Origin: Planctomycetota bacterium
GTDB lineage: Bacteria > Planctomycetota > Planctomycetia > Pirellulales > Thermoguttaceae
Direction of reading: 5' to 3'
Length of the DNA: 41,880 bases
Assembly: GCA_018897395.1 (NCBI GenBank)
Contig: JAHIKV010000113.1
Coordinates: 1-41,880 of the forward strand
Both the position numbers and the translations under genes were made by a program. The notes below the pieces were generated by a model, which was not told the DNA's origin, did not search any database, and worked only from the letters and a program-made list of their open reading frames with translations. Positions 7,424-15,692 of the stretch are shown here, piece by piece. Positions within the stretch are counted from its first letter, which is position 1. Each line of letters opens with the position of its first letter.

Positions 7424-8913
7424 ATCGGGGTTCGGGGGTCGGGATTCGGGGTTCGGGTACCGCTTGCGGTTTCGCCCGAGGATTTTTCGGCGTTGCTTTC
7501 CGCTGTTTTCGAGGCGCCGTTGCCGTAGCCGGCCGAGGAGTGCCATTTGATGTGGCCCGACTTGTTGATCATCAGCCGGCCGGACAGCAAGGCGTATTGC
7601 ACACCCCAGTAGACGGCCACGATCAGTGCGACCAGCGCCGAATAGAAGGTCGTCTGCCATCCGGTCGTCGTCTTCCACATCCATAGCAGACCGGCGGCGG
7701 CGGCCAACGCCACCGCGACGACCAACAGCTTGGAGTACATCGCATTGACCAGTATCCGTCGGGAGTACCGGTTCAGCGCGTTTTGGGCCGAGAGATTTGC
7801 CAGTTCCCTCATGGCCGAGAGGTTGGCGTGTTTCTCGGGCGCCTCGGCGCGCGGCGCGACCTGCGCCGGTTCGCGCCGCTGGGGCGCGGGCGCCGGGGCG
7901 GTCGATGACGGTTCCATCGTCTCGACGACCGCGGCGGCGGGCGCCCTACGCGCGGCGGCCGGCGCGGAAGCCGGGGGCGTGTAGAACGGAGCGGCCGATC
8001 CGCCCGAGGATGCCTGAACGCGCTGCATAAGCCGGTTCATGTACTCTTCGATCGATTCCTCTTCTTTCCCATTTTTCGCCGCGGCGGCAGGCGGTTTCGC
8101 TTGCGGTTTATCCGCGGCGTCGGCCTCCGCTTCGGGAAAGTCGATCTTGGCGCCAACGCGGCGGAACACGTCGGCCAGATCGACCGGCGACTGCTTTTGG
8201 GGAGTTTGGAACTCAAGCTCTTGCGTTTTGGACGTCGGCGAGGTTTCCCCGCCGCCGGCCGCATCCGATGTTTCCGCTTGCGGCTCGTTGCCCGGCGTCG
8301 ACTCCTCCGACCGGTATCCTTCGGCCGCCGGGTGTTGCTCTCGTTCGGCTTCCCACTGCCGGCGTTGTTCGGCCAGGGCGTTGCGCTGCGCTTCGAGATC
8401 GGCCGTTTGTGCGGTGAGTTGCGCGAGTTGTTCGTCCAGTTTCCGCCGGGTATCTTCCTGCTCGATTTGCCACTGCCGCCGCTGTTGTTCGAGCGACCTG
8501 CGCTGAGTTTCCAACTCGGCAAGCCGCGCGGAATCGTCCGAATGGCTGGTTTCCGGTGGTTGTTGAGGATCGGCGCCGACGCCCAAAACCTCCAACTCGA
8601 CCGGTCCGACGCTCAGTCGATCGCCGGGCGAAAGCGGAGCGTCGTCAAAGGCTTGGTGGTTCAGCAGCGTGTCGGCGGCCCACCGTCGCACGACCGCTCC
8701 GGCCCGGCCACGGACGACCAAACAGTGCAACGGCGCCACGCCCGGCGCCCGAAGCCGAAGAGAGCAATGTTTTCCAGCGCCGATCGTGCATTTATGCGAT
8801 TTCAGGCGCACGATCCGGCCGTCGCGAGTGGGACCGAAGACGCGGAAAACCAATTCGTCGGCGGCAACATTCGATCCTGTACGCCGCTGGGTCGCAAACG
8901 CGGTGGCAACCAT
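7420..8913 (-). CDS. FHA-domain coiled-coil membrane protein
   Basis: The 497-residue product has an N-terminal FHA phosphothreonine-binding domain (about residues 20-110: HKCTIGAGKHCSLRL, GVAPLHCLVV, LSPGDRLSVGPVELEVLG), a Gln/Arg/Glu-rich coiled coil (about 150-215), a disordered Pro/Ala-rich stretch, and two C-terminal membrane helices (about 395-445: LLVVAVALAAAAGLLWMW, then TFYSALVALIVAVYWGVQYA). This suits a membrane-tethered scaffold reading Ser/Thr phosphorylation, but no partner kinase is nearby. The last about 18 residues (SGETASGTRTPNPDPRTPI) are translated from the K-J repeat at 7424-7475. Two 41-bp tandem repeats touch the start codon. Confidence 0.82.
   Translation of the reverse strand: MVATAFATQRRTGSNVAADELVFRVFGPTRDGRIVRLKSHKCTIGAGKHCSLRLRAPGVAPLHCLVVRGRAGAVVRRWAADTLLNHQAFDDAPLSPGDRLSVGPVELEVLGVGADPQQPPETSHSDDSARLAELETQRRSLEQQRRQWQIEQEDTRRKLDEQLAQLTAQTADLEAQRNALAEQRRQWEAEREQHPAAEGYRSEESTPGNEPQAETSDAAGGGETSPTSKTQELEFQTPQKQSPVDLADVFRRVGAKIDFPEAEADAADKPQAKPPAAAAKNGKEEESIEEYMNRLMQRVQASSGGSAAPFYTPPASAPAAARRAPAAAVVETMEPSSTAPAPAPQRREPAQVAPRAEAPEKHANLSAMRELANLSAQNALNRYSRRILVNAMYSKLLVVAVALAAAAGLLWMWKTTTGWQTTFYSALVALIVAVYWGVQYALLSGRLMINKSGHIKWHSSAGYGNGASKTAESNAEKSSGETASGTRTPNPDPRTPI
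7424..7475. repeat. Right arm of K-J inverted composite repeat
   Basis: Reverse-complement partner of 6273-6324: a G-rich run of TTCGGGG words, then CCGCTTGCGGTTTCGC. It begins at the base after the stop codon of the isomerase-like gene and encodes the C-terminus of the FHA protein on the other strand. Confidence 0.85.
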
Positions 8914-8996
8914 GTTTTAATACCTTGCACGGAAAGGCGCGAAACCCTTTTCCAGTTTTAATACCTTGCACGGAAAGGCGCGAAACCCTCTTCCAA
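8914..8996. repeat. Two tandem 41-bp repeats upstream of the FHA gene (family M)
   Basis: The unit contains ATACCTTGCACGGAAAGGCG and CGAAACCC and occurs twice with a 41-bp period, ending at the FHA start codon. On the minus strand it reads CTTTCCGTGCAAGGTATTAA immediately before the ATG. A diverged single copy with CTTTCCGTGCAACGTATAA lies at 32898-32916. Confidence 0.8.
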
Positions 8997-9487
8997 CGGC
9001 AATAAACATCGCACTTCAGTCCATCCGAAGAATGAACCGTTGGGGGGGTGACGCTATAAATCCTCTACTGCATTTAGCTTACGCCGGAGAGAAGGTCAAA
9101 AACATCACGGGCGCGATGGACCGTCGGGAGGTCAATTAGTGAAAAACGGCTGTATATCCTTGCCGGTTTTGACGATTATCGGATAGCGACGTTGGAACGG
9201 ACGCCGCGCCTGCCTACGAATGGGGGTGGGGGAACTTACTTTCCGACAAACTGTCCTGACCGGCGGCGCTCGGAATATTCCACGTACTTTGACCCACAAG
9301 CGGTCGAACTGCGTAGTATATTTTGGTTGTCGGCGTTCGGCAGCCTTTTGCGGCCGACCGCCGTACGTATGTCGGAACAGGCTTCTGGAAATCGAGTCTA
9401 TCGAGAAGAGAAGGGGGTTCGAGTCGGCTACACTGAAGGGGGGCAAGCCTTCGGCGCGGCCGGGATCGGACACCGAGAGGTGAAATC
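8997..9487. other. 490-bp intergenic region upstream of the DksA/TraR-like gene
   Basis: I find no convincing gene here. The open frames are short, lack family resemblance and have no ribosome-binding site. The only candidate signal is the promoter-like sequence at 9289-9319. Confidence 0.5.
9289..9319 (+). promoter_or_regulatory. Candidate sigma70-type promoter for the DksA/TraR-like gene
   Basis: TTGACC (9289-9294) and TAGTAT (9314-9319) with a 19-bp spacer, about 165 bp upstream of the start codon. The spacing is longer than the preferred 17 bp, so this is tentative. Confidence 0.3.
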
Positions 9488-9940
9488 ATGAGCCGCAAAG
9501 ACGCGATCCTGAACATGCACCAGATACTCATTAAGAGACGCGACGCATTGCGCAAGGCCCTGGCCGGCGACTTGAGCTTGCTCAACAAAGAGCTTCGCTC
9601 GCAATCCTCCGGAGACGTGGTCGACGCCGCGCTCGATTCGGTCCAGGACGAGATCAGCTCGCAACTGGCCGAAGTCGAGAGCCGCGAACTGATCCGCATA
9701 GAGTACGCCTTGGAGCGGATGCGGGAAGGCCAGTTCGGCGTCTGCGAGGGCTGCGGCATGAGCATTCCGATGGCGCGGTTGAACGCGTTGCCTTACGCCA
9801 CTTATTGCATCAAGTGTCAGCGCGAGGCGGAGCGCCAAGGCGCCAATTCGCCCGCCGACGTCGATTGGAGCCGGCTGCTGGATTCTTCCGGCGGCGACGT
9901 CGAGTTGTCGATCAACGACATCGAGTTGGACGTCTCCTGA
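9488..9940 (+). CDS. DksA/TraR-family C4 zinc-finger protein
   Basis: The 150-residue protein has the DksA/TraR layout: an N-terminal alpha-helical coiled coil (residues about 10-75) and a C4 zinc finger CEGCG...CIKC near residues 82-106, with the family segment ARLNALPYATYCIKCQ. DksA-type proteins act in the RNA polymerase secondary channel to modulate initiation; shorter relatives have varied roles, so the regulatory target is unknown. GAGAGG lies about 8 nt before the ATG. The acidic C-terminal tail (SSGGDVELSINDIELDVS) is beyond the usual fold. Confidence 0.88.
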   Translation: MSRKDAILNMHQILIKRRDALRKALAGDLSLLNKELRSQSSGDVVDAALDSVQDEISSQLAEVESRELIRIEYALERMREGQFGVCEGCGMSIPMARLNALPYATYCIKCQREAERQGANSPADVDWSRLLDSSGGDVELSINDIELDVS

Positions 9941-9969
9941 TTTTTTCTCCGGCGCGGCGGCCGGCCAAG

Positions 9970-9975
9970 TATAAT
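9970..9975 (+). promoter_or_regulatory. Candidate -10 element of the HtrA-type protease gene
   Basis: A perfect TATAAT followed by TGGGG, with GGAGG at 9985-9989 and ATG at 9995, predicts a leader of about 10-14 nt. No clear -35 is present. The 10-mer GTATAATTGG also occurs before hydE (27908-27917). Confidence 0.45.
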
Positions 9976-9994
9976 TGGGGCATTGGAGGCTCCC

Positions 9995-11467
9995 ATGTCC
10001 CAAGGTGGCGGAATGCGTGAAGAGAGAACAGTGAAGGCGGAGGGCGGAAGGCGGAAGGCGGAAGGCGGAGATACTATCCGCAATCCGATCCGAAATCCGA
10101 AATCTCCGGGGCGTCATATTCCATTTCCATCATCCGCCTTCCTCCCTCCTCCCTCCGCCTTCCGCCCTCCGCCCTCCGCCTTCCGCCCTCCGCCCTCCGC
10201 CTTCCGCCCTCCGCCCTCCGCCTTCCGCCCTCCGCCTTCCGCCTTCCGCCCTCCGCCTTCCGCCTTCCGCCCTCCGCCCTCCGCCTTCCGCCCTCCGCCC
10301 TCTTCCCTCTTCCCTCCTCTCTCTTCCCTCCTCTTTTTCGCTCTGTTGTGCGGATTGAGTCTTTCATTCCCAGCCGCGGCCCGCGCCCAGACCCCGCCGA
10401 CCCAGCCGGCGGCGTTTCAATATCCCGGGGCCGTTAGCCCGGCGGAGCGGGCGGAATTGCGGCGCCAACTGCGGCGCCACGCCCAAGTTCTCGAGGCCCA
10501 ATCGGCGGTGCTCAAGATCGTGGTCAAATTGGTCGGGCCGTCGGTGGCGCATATCGAGGCCGACATTCCGCCGGCGGCCGGCGCGCGGTACGGACGCGGC
10601 CACGTCATTGAAGAAGCCGGCTCGGGCGTGATCGTCGAACTGAAAGACCGCCATTACGTATTGACCAATCGGCACGTGATCCGCAACGCCGCGCCGGCGG
10701 CGATCAGGATCAATCTGGCCGACGGCCGACGCATTCACCCGACGAAGGTGCTGTCCGACCCGGACAGCGACGTGGCGGTGTTGGCGGTCGAGGCGCCGGA
10801 ACTAGTCGCCGCTCCCTTGGGCGACAGCGACCGGGTGGAGATCGGCGACTTCGTGTTGGCCGTCGGCAGTCCGTTCGGGCTGAGCCGTTCGGTAACTTTC
10901 GGCATCGTCAGCGCGAAGGGGCGCCGGGACCTCAGGCTGGGCGATACGGAGGTCCGCTTCCAGGACTTTTTGCAGACCGACGCCGCAATCAACCCCGGCA
11001 ACAGCGGCGGCCCGTTGGTCAACCTCCGCGGCGAGATCATCGGAATCAACACCGCCATCGCCAGCAGTTCGGGCGGCAACGAGGGGATCGGCTTTTCCAT
11101 CCCCATCAACATGTTCATAAAAATTGCCCGGCAGTTGATCGACACCGGCAAAGTGACCCGCGCTTTTCTGGGGGTGAACCTGAACTCGAAGTTCGGCCCG
11201 GCGATGGCGGCCGAATTGGGTCTGCCGCGCCTCTTCGGCGCGCACATCACGGGCATCACGCCAAATTCACCCGCCGAAGCCGCCAAACTCCAAGTTGGCG
11301 ACGTGATCCTCAAGTTCACCCAGACGCCGGTCGAGGACGACGCCCACCTGGTAAACCTGGTCGGTCTGACCGAGGTAGGCCGGAAGGTGACGCTGGTGAT
11401 TTTCCGCGACCGCCGGCCGATTGCCGTAACGGTGGTAGTCGGCGACCGGAGCAAGTTCGGGCAATAG
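9995..11467 (+). CDS. htrA: HtrA/DegP-type trypsin-like serine protease with PDZ domain
   Basis: A periplasmic or surface quality-control protease. The catalytic triad is visible as His227 (LTNRHVI), Asp259 (DPDSDVAVL) and Ser337 (NPGNSGGPL), counting from ATG 9995. One PDZ domain follows (about residues 395-485: LGVNLNSKFG, PAEAAKLQVGDVILKF). GGAGG five nt before ATG 9995 supports this start. The N-terminus is odd: about 115 residues come from a low-complexity tract (EGGRRKAEGG, then many PPPSAFR units) before a signal-peptide-like segment SLLFFALLCGLSLSFPAAARAQ split here as FFALLCGLSLSF and AAARAQ. If so, the secretion signal would be internal; a start nearer 10330 without a good ribosome site is the alternative. 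Confidence 0.88.
   Translation: MSQGGGMREERTVKAEGGRRKAEGGDTIRNPIRNPKSPGRHIPFPSSAFLPPPSAFRPPPSAFRPPPSAFRPPPSAFRPPPSAFRPPPSAFRPPPSAFRPPPSSLFPPLSSLLFFALLCGLSLSFPAAARAQTPPTQPAAFQYPGAVSPAERAELRRQLRRHAQVLEAQSAVLKIVVKLVGPSVAHIEADIPPAAGARYGRGHVIEEAGSGVIVELKDRHYVLTNRHVIRNAAPAAIRINLADGRRIHPTKVLSDPDSDVAVLAVEAPELVAAPLGDSDRVEIGDFVLAVGSPFGLSRSVTFGIVSAKGRRDLRLGDTEVRFQDFLQTDAAINPGNSGGPLVNLRGEIIGINTAIASSSGGNEGIGFSIPINMFIKIARQLIDTGKVTRAFLGVNLNSKFGPAMAAELGLPRLFGAHITGITPNSPAEAAKLQVGDVILKFTQTPVEDDAHLVNLVGLTEVGRKVTLVIFRDRRPIAVTVVVGDRSKFGQ
10031..10320. repeat. Mirrored low-complexity element P, copy 1 (in htrA)
   Basis: A GGCGGAAGGCGGA run (10031-10072), a spacer with ATCCGAAATCC words, then about 180 bp of CCGCCCTCCGCCTT units (10132-10320), the reverse complement of the first word. 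The same order recurs in the glycosyltransferase gene at 14724-14866. It stays in frame with the protease. Confidence 0.85.
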
Positions 11468-11521
11468 CATCATCGTCGCATGTTTAGCAGCCGCCCAACG
11501 CTAAACGGATACGGCAGTCCC

Positions 11522-11583
11522 AACGCCCCGCGACTGCGGTTGCGGGGGGACGAAATCCCCCGCGACGGCAGTCGCGGGGCGTT
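11522..11583. repeat. Nested palindrome between htrA and pepF
   Basis: Perfect 16-bp arms AACGCCCCGCGACTGC and GCAGTCGCGGGGCGTT enclose a second stem with GCGGGGG / CCCCCGC. It could act as a terminator-like hairpin for htrA, but there is no T-run. A short GTTTAGC...GCTAAAC pair precedes it at 11482-11507. Confidence 0.75.
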
Positions 11584-11657
11584 AGGGCGACATCGTCACA
11601 ATCGATGTTCAATCGCCGTTATTATCGGTATATGTTTTCCACGATGGGGAAACAGTA

Positions 11658-11663
11658 TATAAT
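11658..11663 (+). promoter_or_regulatory. Candidate -10 element of pepF
   Basis: TATAAT within GTATATAATGG, about 50 bp before the ATG. The -35 position (11635-11640) reads TTTTCC, a weak match with 17-bp spacing. Confidence 0.4.
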
Positions 11664-11715
11664 GGCCGCACAAGAGTATGCCTCGTAAGGGAACCATCTA
11701 CATGAGAGGACCGAC

Positions 11716-13626
11716 ATGGACCGCCGTGATTTTCTTCGAGTTACCGGATTGGGCGCAGCGGCCACGGTTGCCGGCCGTTCGACGATGATTGCGCCAACCA
11801 CCGCCGCCGCCGCCCCGCCCGAGCCTACCGCCGTGAAACGGCTCCCCAGCCGCGGCGAAGTACACGTTTCGGACACCTGGGATCTGTCGCGCCTTTATGC
11901 GGGCGACGAGGCATGGGAGGAGGCCTTCGTCGCGTGGACCGAGCAGATCGACGGCTACGCGGCGTTCCAGGGGAAGTTCTCCGAGAGTCCCAAGGTGCCG
12001 GCCGAGTGCATCCGCTTCAATCTGGACATCGAGCGGACGGCCGACCGGCTGGGTCACTACGCCATGTTGAAGACGGCCGAGGACCAATCGAACAGCGTTT
12101 ATCAACGGATGATGGGCCGGTTCATGCAGGCGGCCAGCCGCGCCGGACAGGCGGCCAGCTACATCCGGCCCGAGATACTCGCCATGCCGTCGGAGAAGCT
12201 GGACGAGTACCTCGAGGCCCCGGAATTGGCCCCCTACAAGTTGCTGCTGACGCGCATCATCCGCTACAAGCCGCACACCCTCGGCGAGAAGGAAGAGCGG
12301 CTCCTGGCGATGCAGTCGGAGATGTCGCAGGCGGCCGGCAAGATTTTCCGCCAGCTCCAGGACGCCGACATGAAGTTCGGCGCGGTAACGAGCGAGAAGG
12401 GGGAGCAGATCGAGCTGACCCATTCCAGCTTGATGTCGTTCCTGACTTCGCCCGACCGGAAAGTGCGCGAGACCGCCTTCCATAAATACTACGATCAGTA
12501 CGAGGCCCACGAGCATACGCTGGCCGCCACGCTTGGCGCAGCGGTGCAAAAGGACGTGTATTACGCCAAGGCCCGCGAGTACCCCTCGGCGTTGGAGGCG
12601 GCGCTGTTTCCCGACAACGTGCCGGTCTCGGTTTACGACAACCTGATCGCTTCGATCCATCGCCATCTGCCGGCGTTGTACCAATACTTCGACGTGCGGC
12701 GGCGGAAGATGGGGCTTAAGGACATACATTTCTACGACTGCTACGTGCCGATCCTGGCCGAACGGCGGACCACTCACACCTGGGACGAGGCGGTCAAGGT
12801 GATAATGGCCTCGCTGGAGCCGCTGGGAAGCGAGTATTGCGGAGTGCTCGAGAAAGGGTTGAAGGGACGTTGGTGCGACCGCTACGAGAACCGCGGCAAA
12901 CAGAGCGGGGCTTTCTCGGCCGGCTCTTTCGACGGCGACCCCTACATCCTGATAAACTACAAGTCCGACGTGCTCGACGACGTCTTCACGCTGGCGCACG
13001 AGGGCGGCCACTCGATGCACAGCTACTACTCGGCCAAGTCTCAGCCCTTCGCCTACTACGACTACTCGATCTTCGTGGCCGAAGTGGCCAGCACCTTCAA
13101 CGAGCAGCTTCTGAGCGATTACCTGCTGGATAAAGCCCGGGACAAGAAGCAACGGGCGTTCCTGCTGAACCGGCAGATCGACGCCGTGCGCGGCACGATC
13201 ATCCGCCAGACGATGTTCGCCGAGTTCGAGAAGCTCGCCCACGCCTCGGTCGAGTCGAACGAACCGCTCACCCTGGACCGCATCAAGGAGATTTATCACG
13301 GGCTGCTGAAGCTCTACTTCGGCCCCGACTTTACCTTCGACGCCGACTTGGACCTGGAGTGCCTGCGGATCCCGCACTTTTACCGGGGGTTCTACGTCTA
13401 CAAGTACGCCACCGGCATGTCGGCCGCGATGGCACTGGCCGACCGGGTCGCCGGAGGCGGTCCCGACGAGTTGAAGTACTACCTCGGTTTCCTCCAAGGC
13501 GGCTGCTCGAAAGACCCGCTCGACCTGCTGCGCGGCGCGGGGGTGGACATGGAGAAGCCGGAAGCGGTGGAAAAAGCCCTGGCCAGGTTCACCCGAAACG
13601 TTAAGGAATTGGACTCGCTGATATAA
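11716..13626 (+). CDS. pepF: M3-family oligoendopeptidase F with Tat signal
   Basis: A zinc metallopeptidase that cleaves short peptides. The 636-residue product starts with a twin-arginine signal (RRDFLRVTGLGAAATVAG, residues 3-20), unlike the cytoplasmic PepF of Firmicutes, so export in a folded state is predicted. The mature part follows the family: DLSRLYAGDEAWEEAF, the zinc motif HEGGH at residues 428-432 in LAHEGGHSMHSYYSAK, and the third ligand region EVASTFNEQLL. GAGAGGA lies just before the ATG. No repeat is inserted in this gene. Confidence 0.94.
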   Translation: MDRRDFLRVTGLGAAATVAGRSTMIAPTTAAAAPPEPTAVKRLPSRGEVHVSDTWDLSRLYAGDEAWEEAFVAWTEQIDGYAAFQGKFSESPKVPAECIRFNLDIERTADRLGHYAMLKTAEDQSNSVYQRMMGRFMQAASRAGQAASYIRPEILAMPSEKLDEYLEAPELAPYKLLLTRIIRYKPHTLGEKEERLLAMQSEMSQAAGKIFRQLQDADMKFGAVTSEKGEQIELTHSSLMSFLTSPDRKVRETAFHKYYDQYEAHEHTLAATLGAAVQKDVYYAKAREYPSALEAALFPDNVPVSVYDNLIASIHRHLPALYQYFDVRRRKMGLKDIHFYDCYVPILAERRTTHTWDEAVKVIMASLEPLGSEYCGVLEKGLKGRWCDRYENRGKQSGAFSAGSFDGDPYILINYKSDVLDDVFTLAHEGGHSMHSYYSAKSQPFAYYDYSIFVAEVASTFNEQLLSDYLLDKARDKKQRAFLLNRQIDAVRGTIIRQTMFAEFEKLAHASVESNEPLTLDRIKEIYHGLLKLYFGPDFTFDADLDLECLRIPHFYRGFYVYKYATGMSAAMALADRVAGGGPDELKYYLGFLQGGCSKDPLDLLRGAGVDMEKPEAVEKALARFTRNVKELDSLI

Positions 13627-13651
13627 CCTTGTTCCAACGCGCTGTAGCCTT

Positions 13652-13798
13652 GTTCCCACGCTCCGCGTGGGAACACACTGCCCAGGACGCTCCGCGTCCG
13701 ATGCGGTGGAACATGCGCCGTATACGAGAGTTTTTCTGGATCGGCGCGGCGCGTCCGGCCCTTGCGTTCCCACGCAGAGCGTGGGAACGAGAATGAAA
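13652..13798. repeat. Repeat A, copy 2
   Basis: Terminal hairpins GTTCCCACGCTCCGCGTGGG and GTTCCCACGCAGAGCGTGGG (each continuing AAC) with a GACGCTCCGCGTC core. It fills the pepF-glycosyltransferase gap and ends four bases before the next start codon. A degenerate half hairpin lies at 13629-13642. Confidence 0.88.
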
Positions 13799-13802
13799 CG
13801 CC

Positions 13803-15686
13803 ATGATGGCAAACGGCGGTGAATCGACTTGGAGGTCTTGGGCGCCGCTGGCGGCCGTGATCGCGCTGGTCATGTTTGTCGTTCCACTGGGAATTGACTT
13901 TCCCTTGTTGGACCCCGATGAAGGACTGCACGCGGGCATCGCCCAGGAAATGGTCGAACGGGGCGACTGGATTACGCCCCGCTTCCTCGGCGAGCCGTTC
14001 CTGGACAAGCCGATCCTCTACTTTTGGGCCGAGGCCGCCTCGCTGCGGCTGTTCGGCTTCGGCGAGGCGGCGGTGCGGCTGCCGGGGCTGATGTTCGGCC
14101 TGCTCGGCGCGCTCAGCACCGGACTGTTGGCGTGGCGGATGTTCGACGCCTCGACCGGCTGGATCGCCGGCATTCTTTACGCCACGACGATCCTGCCGAC
14201 CGCGTTGGCCCAGGCCGCCACGCACGACGTGGCGCTGATCCCCTGGATCAATCTCGCGCTGCTGTTGCTCTGGGAATCGCAGCGGGGCGGAAAAGGGGAC
14301 AGGTCCAATTTGCCGGAACGGCCCGCAGGGTGCTGCGCACAAATTGGACCTGTCCCCTTTTCCGCCGTTTGCATTATCGGCGCGGGGTTCTTCGTCGGCC
14401 TCTCGATCCTGACAAAGGGGCTGACCGGCGTGGCGGTGGTCGGGATTGCCTACGGCGGCTATCGGCTGATTGCCGGGCGAGTCGGCCCGGCGCTCGTTTT
14501 GCAAGGCGCGGTCGTTCTGGCGGTCGCCGCCTTGGTCGCCGCGCCGTGGTACGCCGCCCTCGAAATCCAGAACCCCGGCTACCTAAGCTATTACTTCGTC
14601 GATCGGCATTTGCTGGGAGCAGCCACTTCCTCACAGCCGCACGGCGATCAACCCTGGTGGTATTATTTCCCGTTGCTGCTGGGCGGCGGTTTGCCCTGGA
14701 TCGGATATTTGCCTGTAGTCATGCGGAGGGCGGAAGGCGGAAGGTGCGAAACCGCAAGCGGCAAATCTCCAAATCCCAAATCTTCCGCCCTCCGCCCTCC
14801 GCCTCTCCCCTCTCCCCTCTCCCCTCTCCCCCCGTCCCCCGTCCCCCGTCCCCCGTCCCTCATGCTATGGTGCTGGCTGATCGGTTGGATGGTGTTTTTG
14901 ACCGCGGCTCGTTCCAAGCTGGCGACGTATCTTTGGCCGGCCTTTCCGCCCGTGGCGATCCTGGCGGCGGTGGCCTGGTCGCGGTTGATAGCGGGAGCGG
15001 AAAAGGGGACAGGTCCAATTTGTGCGCAGCACCCTGCGGGCCGTTCCGGCAAATTGGACCTGTCCCCTTTTCCGCCTCTAAGCGACGCCGCTCGGCGTTC
15101 GTTCGCCAGGACGTTCGTCTGGTCGTCTTGGAGCGGTCCGCTCGTGCTTCCGGCGGCCGTGCTGGTGGTGCAGATGTTGTTGGACGTGCGGTTCCCCTGG
15201 CCGGTTTGGGCGGCGACCGCGGTGGCGGCGGCCGTCGCCCCGTTGCCGCTGATACCCTGGCGAGCCGGCCGATGGAGGGCATCTCTGGCGGCGGCGGCGC
15301 TCTCGCTGGCCGCGCAGTTCACCGTGGTGATGACATTGGTGCTGCCCCTGGCGGCCGAGGAGGTTTCCGCCCGCGATCTGGCCGAACGCTTCAACCGCGC
15401 GGGAAAACTCCCCCCGCGATTGTTCGTCGTCGAAGAGCGGATCGGCTCGGTGGTCTTCTACCTCGACCCCACGCTCCGCGCCGGACTGACGACGGACAAA
15501 CTGAGCCGGCTTTCGCTCGATCGGCCGCCGCAATTGGAGCCGGGCGACGCGGTTGCCGTCCCCCGGAGAAAACTTGAAAAAAGCGTGGAAGTGCTCGATC
15601 TTGGCGATAGCCCATACGAATCGGCCGGGCGATACCGGCTGTATCGGATCACGAAGCCGCTTTGTACGTCGGTCGCGCCCAAGTGA
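13803..15686 (+). CDS. PMT/ArnT-type membrane glycosyltransferase (GT-C fold)
   Basis: These enzymes move a sugar from a polyprenyl-phosphate donor to lipid or protein on the outer face of the cytoplasmic membrane. The 627-residue product has many hydrophobic helices and the GT-C acidic motif in the first outer loop (LLDPDEGLHAGIAQ, around residue 39), then WITPRFLGEPFLDKPIL, as in ArnT relatives. Acceptor and donor are unknown. Three in-frame inserts interrupt it: repeat B (residues about 162-188), mirrored element P (about 307-355) and repeat B inverted (about 399-425). Without them the length falls to near 525, normal for the family. A second paralogue-like gene lies at 16443. Confidence 0.88.
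   Translation: MMANGGESTWRSWAPLAAVIALVMFVVPLGIDFPLLDPDEGLHAGIAQEMVERGDWITPRFLGEPFLDKPILYFWAEAASLRLFGFGEAAVRLPGLMFGLLGALSTGLLAWRMFDASTGWIAGILYATTILPTALAQAATHDVALIPWINLALLLLWESQRGGKGDRSNLPERPAGCCAQIGPVPFSAVCIIGAGFFVGLSILTKGLTGVAVVGIAYGGYRLIAGRVGPALVLQGAVVLAVAALVAAPWYAALEIQNPGYLSYYFVDRHLLGAATSSQPHGDQPWWYYFPLLLGGGLPWIGYLPVVMRRAEGGRCETASGKSPNPKSSALRPPPLPSPLSPLPPSPVPRPPSLMLWCWLIGWMVFLTAARSKLATYLWPAFPPVAILAAVAWSRLIAGAEKGTGPICAQHPAGRSGKLDLSPFPPLSDAARRSFARTFVWSSWSGPLVLPAAVLVVQMLLDVRFPWPVWAATAVAAAVAPLPLIPWRAGRWRASLAAAALSLAAQFTVVMTLVLPLAAEEVSARDLAERFNRAGKLPPRLFVVEERIGSVVFYLDPTLRAGLTTDKLSRLSLDRPPQLEPGDAVAVPRRKLEKSVEVLDLGDSPYESAGRYRLYRITKPLCTSVAPK
14286..14366. repeat. Palindromic repeat B, copy 2 (in glycosyltransferase 1)
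   Basis: An 81-bp (27-codon) palindrome. Arms GGCGGAAAAGGGGACAGGTC and complement, loop as in B1. It has no stop codon in any of six frames. It is translated as GGKGDRSNLPERPAGCCAQI and onward. Confidence 0.93.
14724..14866. repeat. Mirrored low-complexity element P, copy 2 with K core
   Basis: GGAGGGCGGAAGGCGGAAGG, then 16-mer K (14746-14761), an AAATCCCAAATC spacer, then CCGCCCTCCGCC and runs of CCCCTCT and CCCCCGT words. It is in frame (ALRPPPLPSPLSPLPPSP). Confidence 0.85.
14996..15076. repeat. Palindromic repeat B, copy 3 (inverted, in glycosyltransferase 1)
   Basis: Same arms as copy 2, but the loop lies in the opposite orientation (TTTGTGCGCAGCACCC...). Also 81 bp and in frame. Confidence 0.93.
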
Positions 15687-15692
15687 GACGCG

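Noticed and set aside
9132..9473. Minus-strand gene of 113 codons
   Set aside because: No family resemblance and no ribosome site; composition resembles intergenic sequence.
10130..10320. CRISPR-like array
   Set aside because: The units are contiguous microsatellite-like words without unique spacers, and no cas genes are present.
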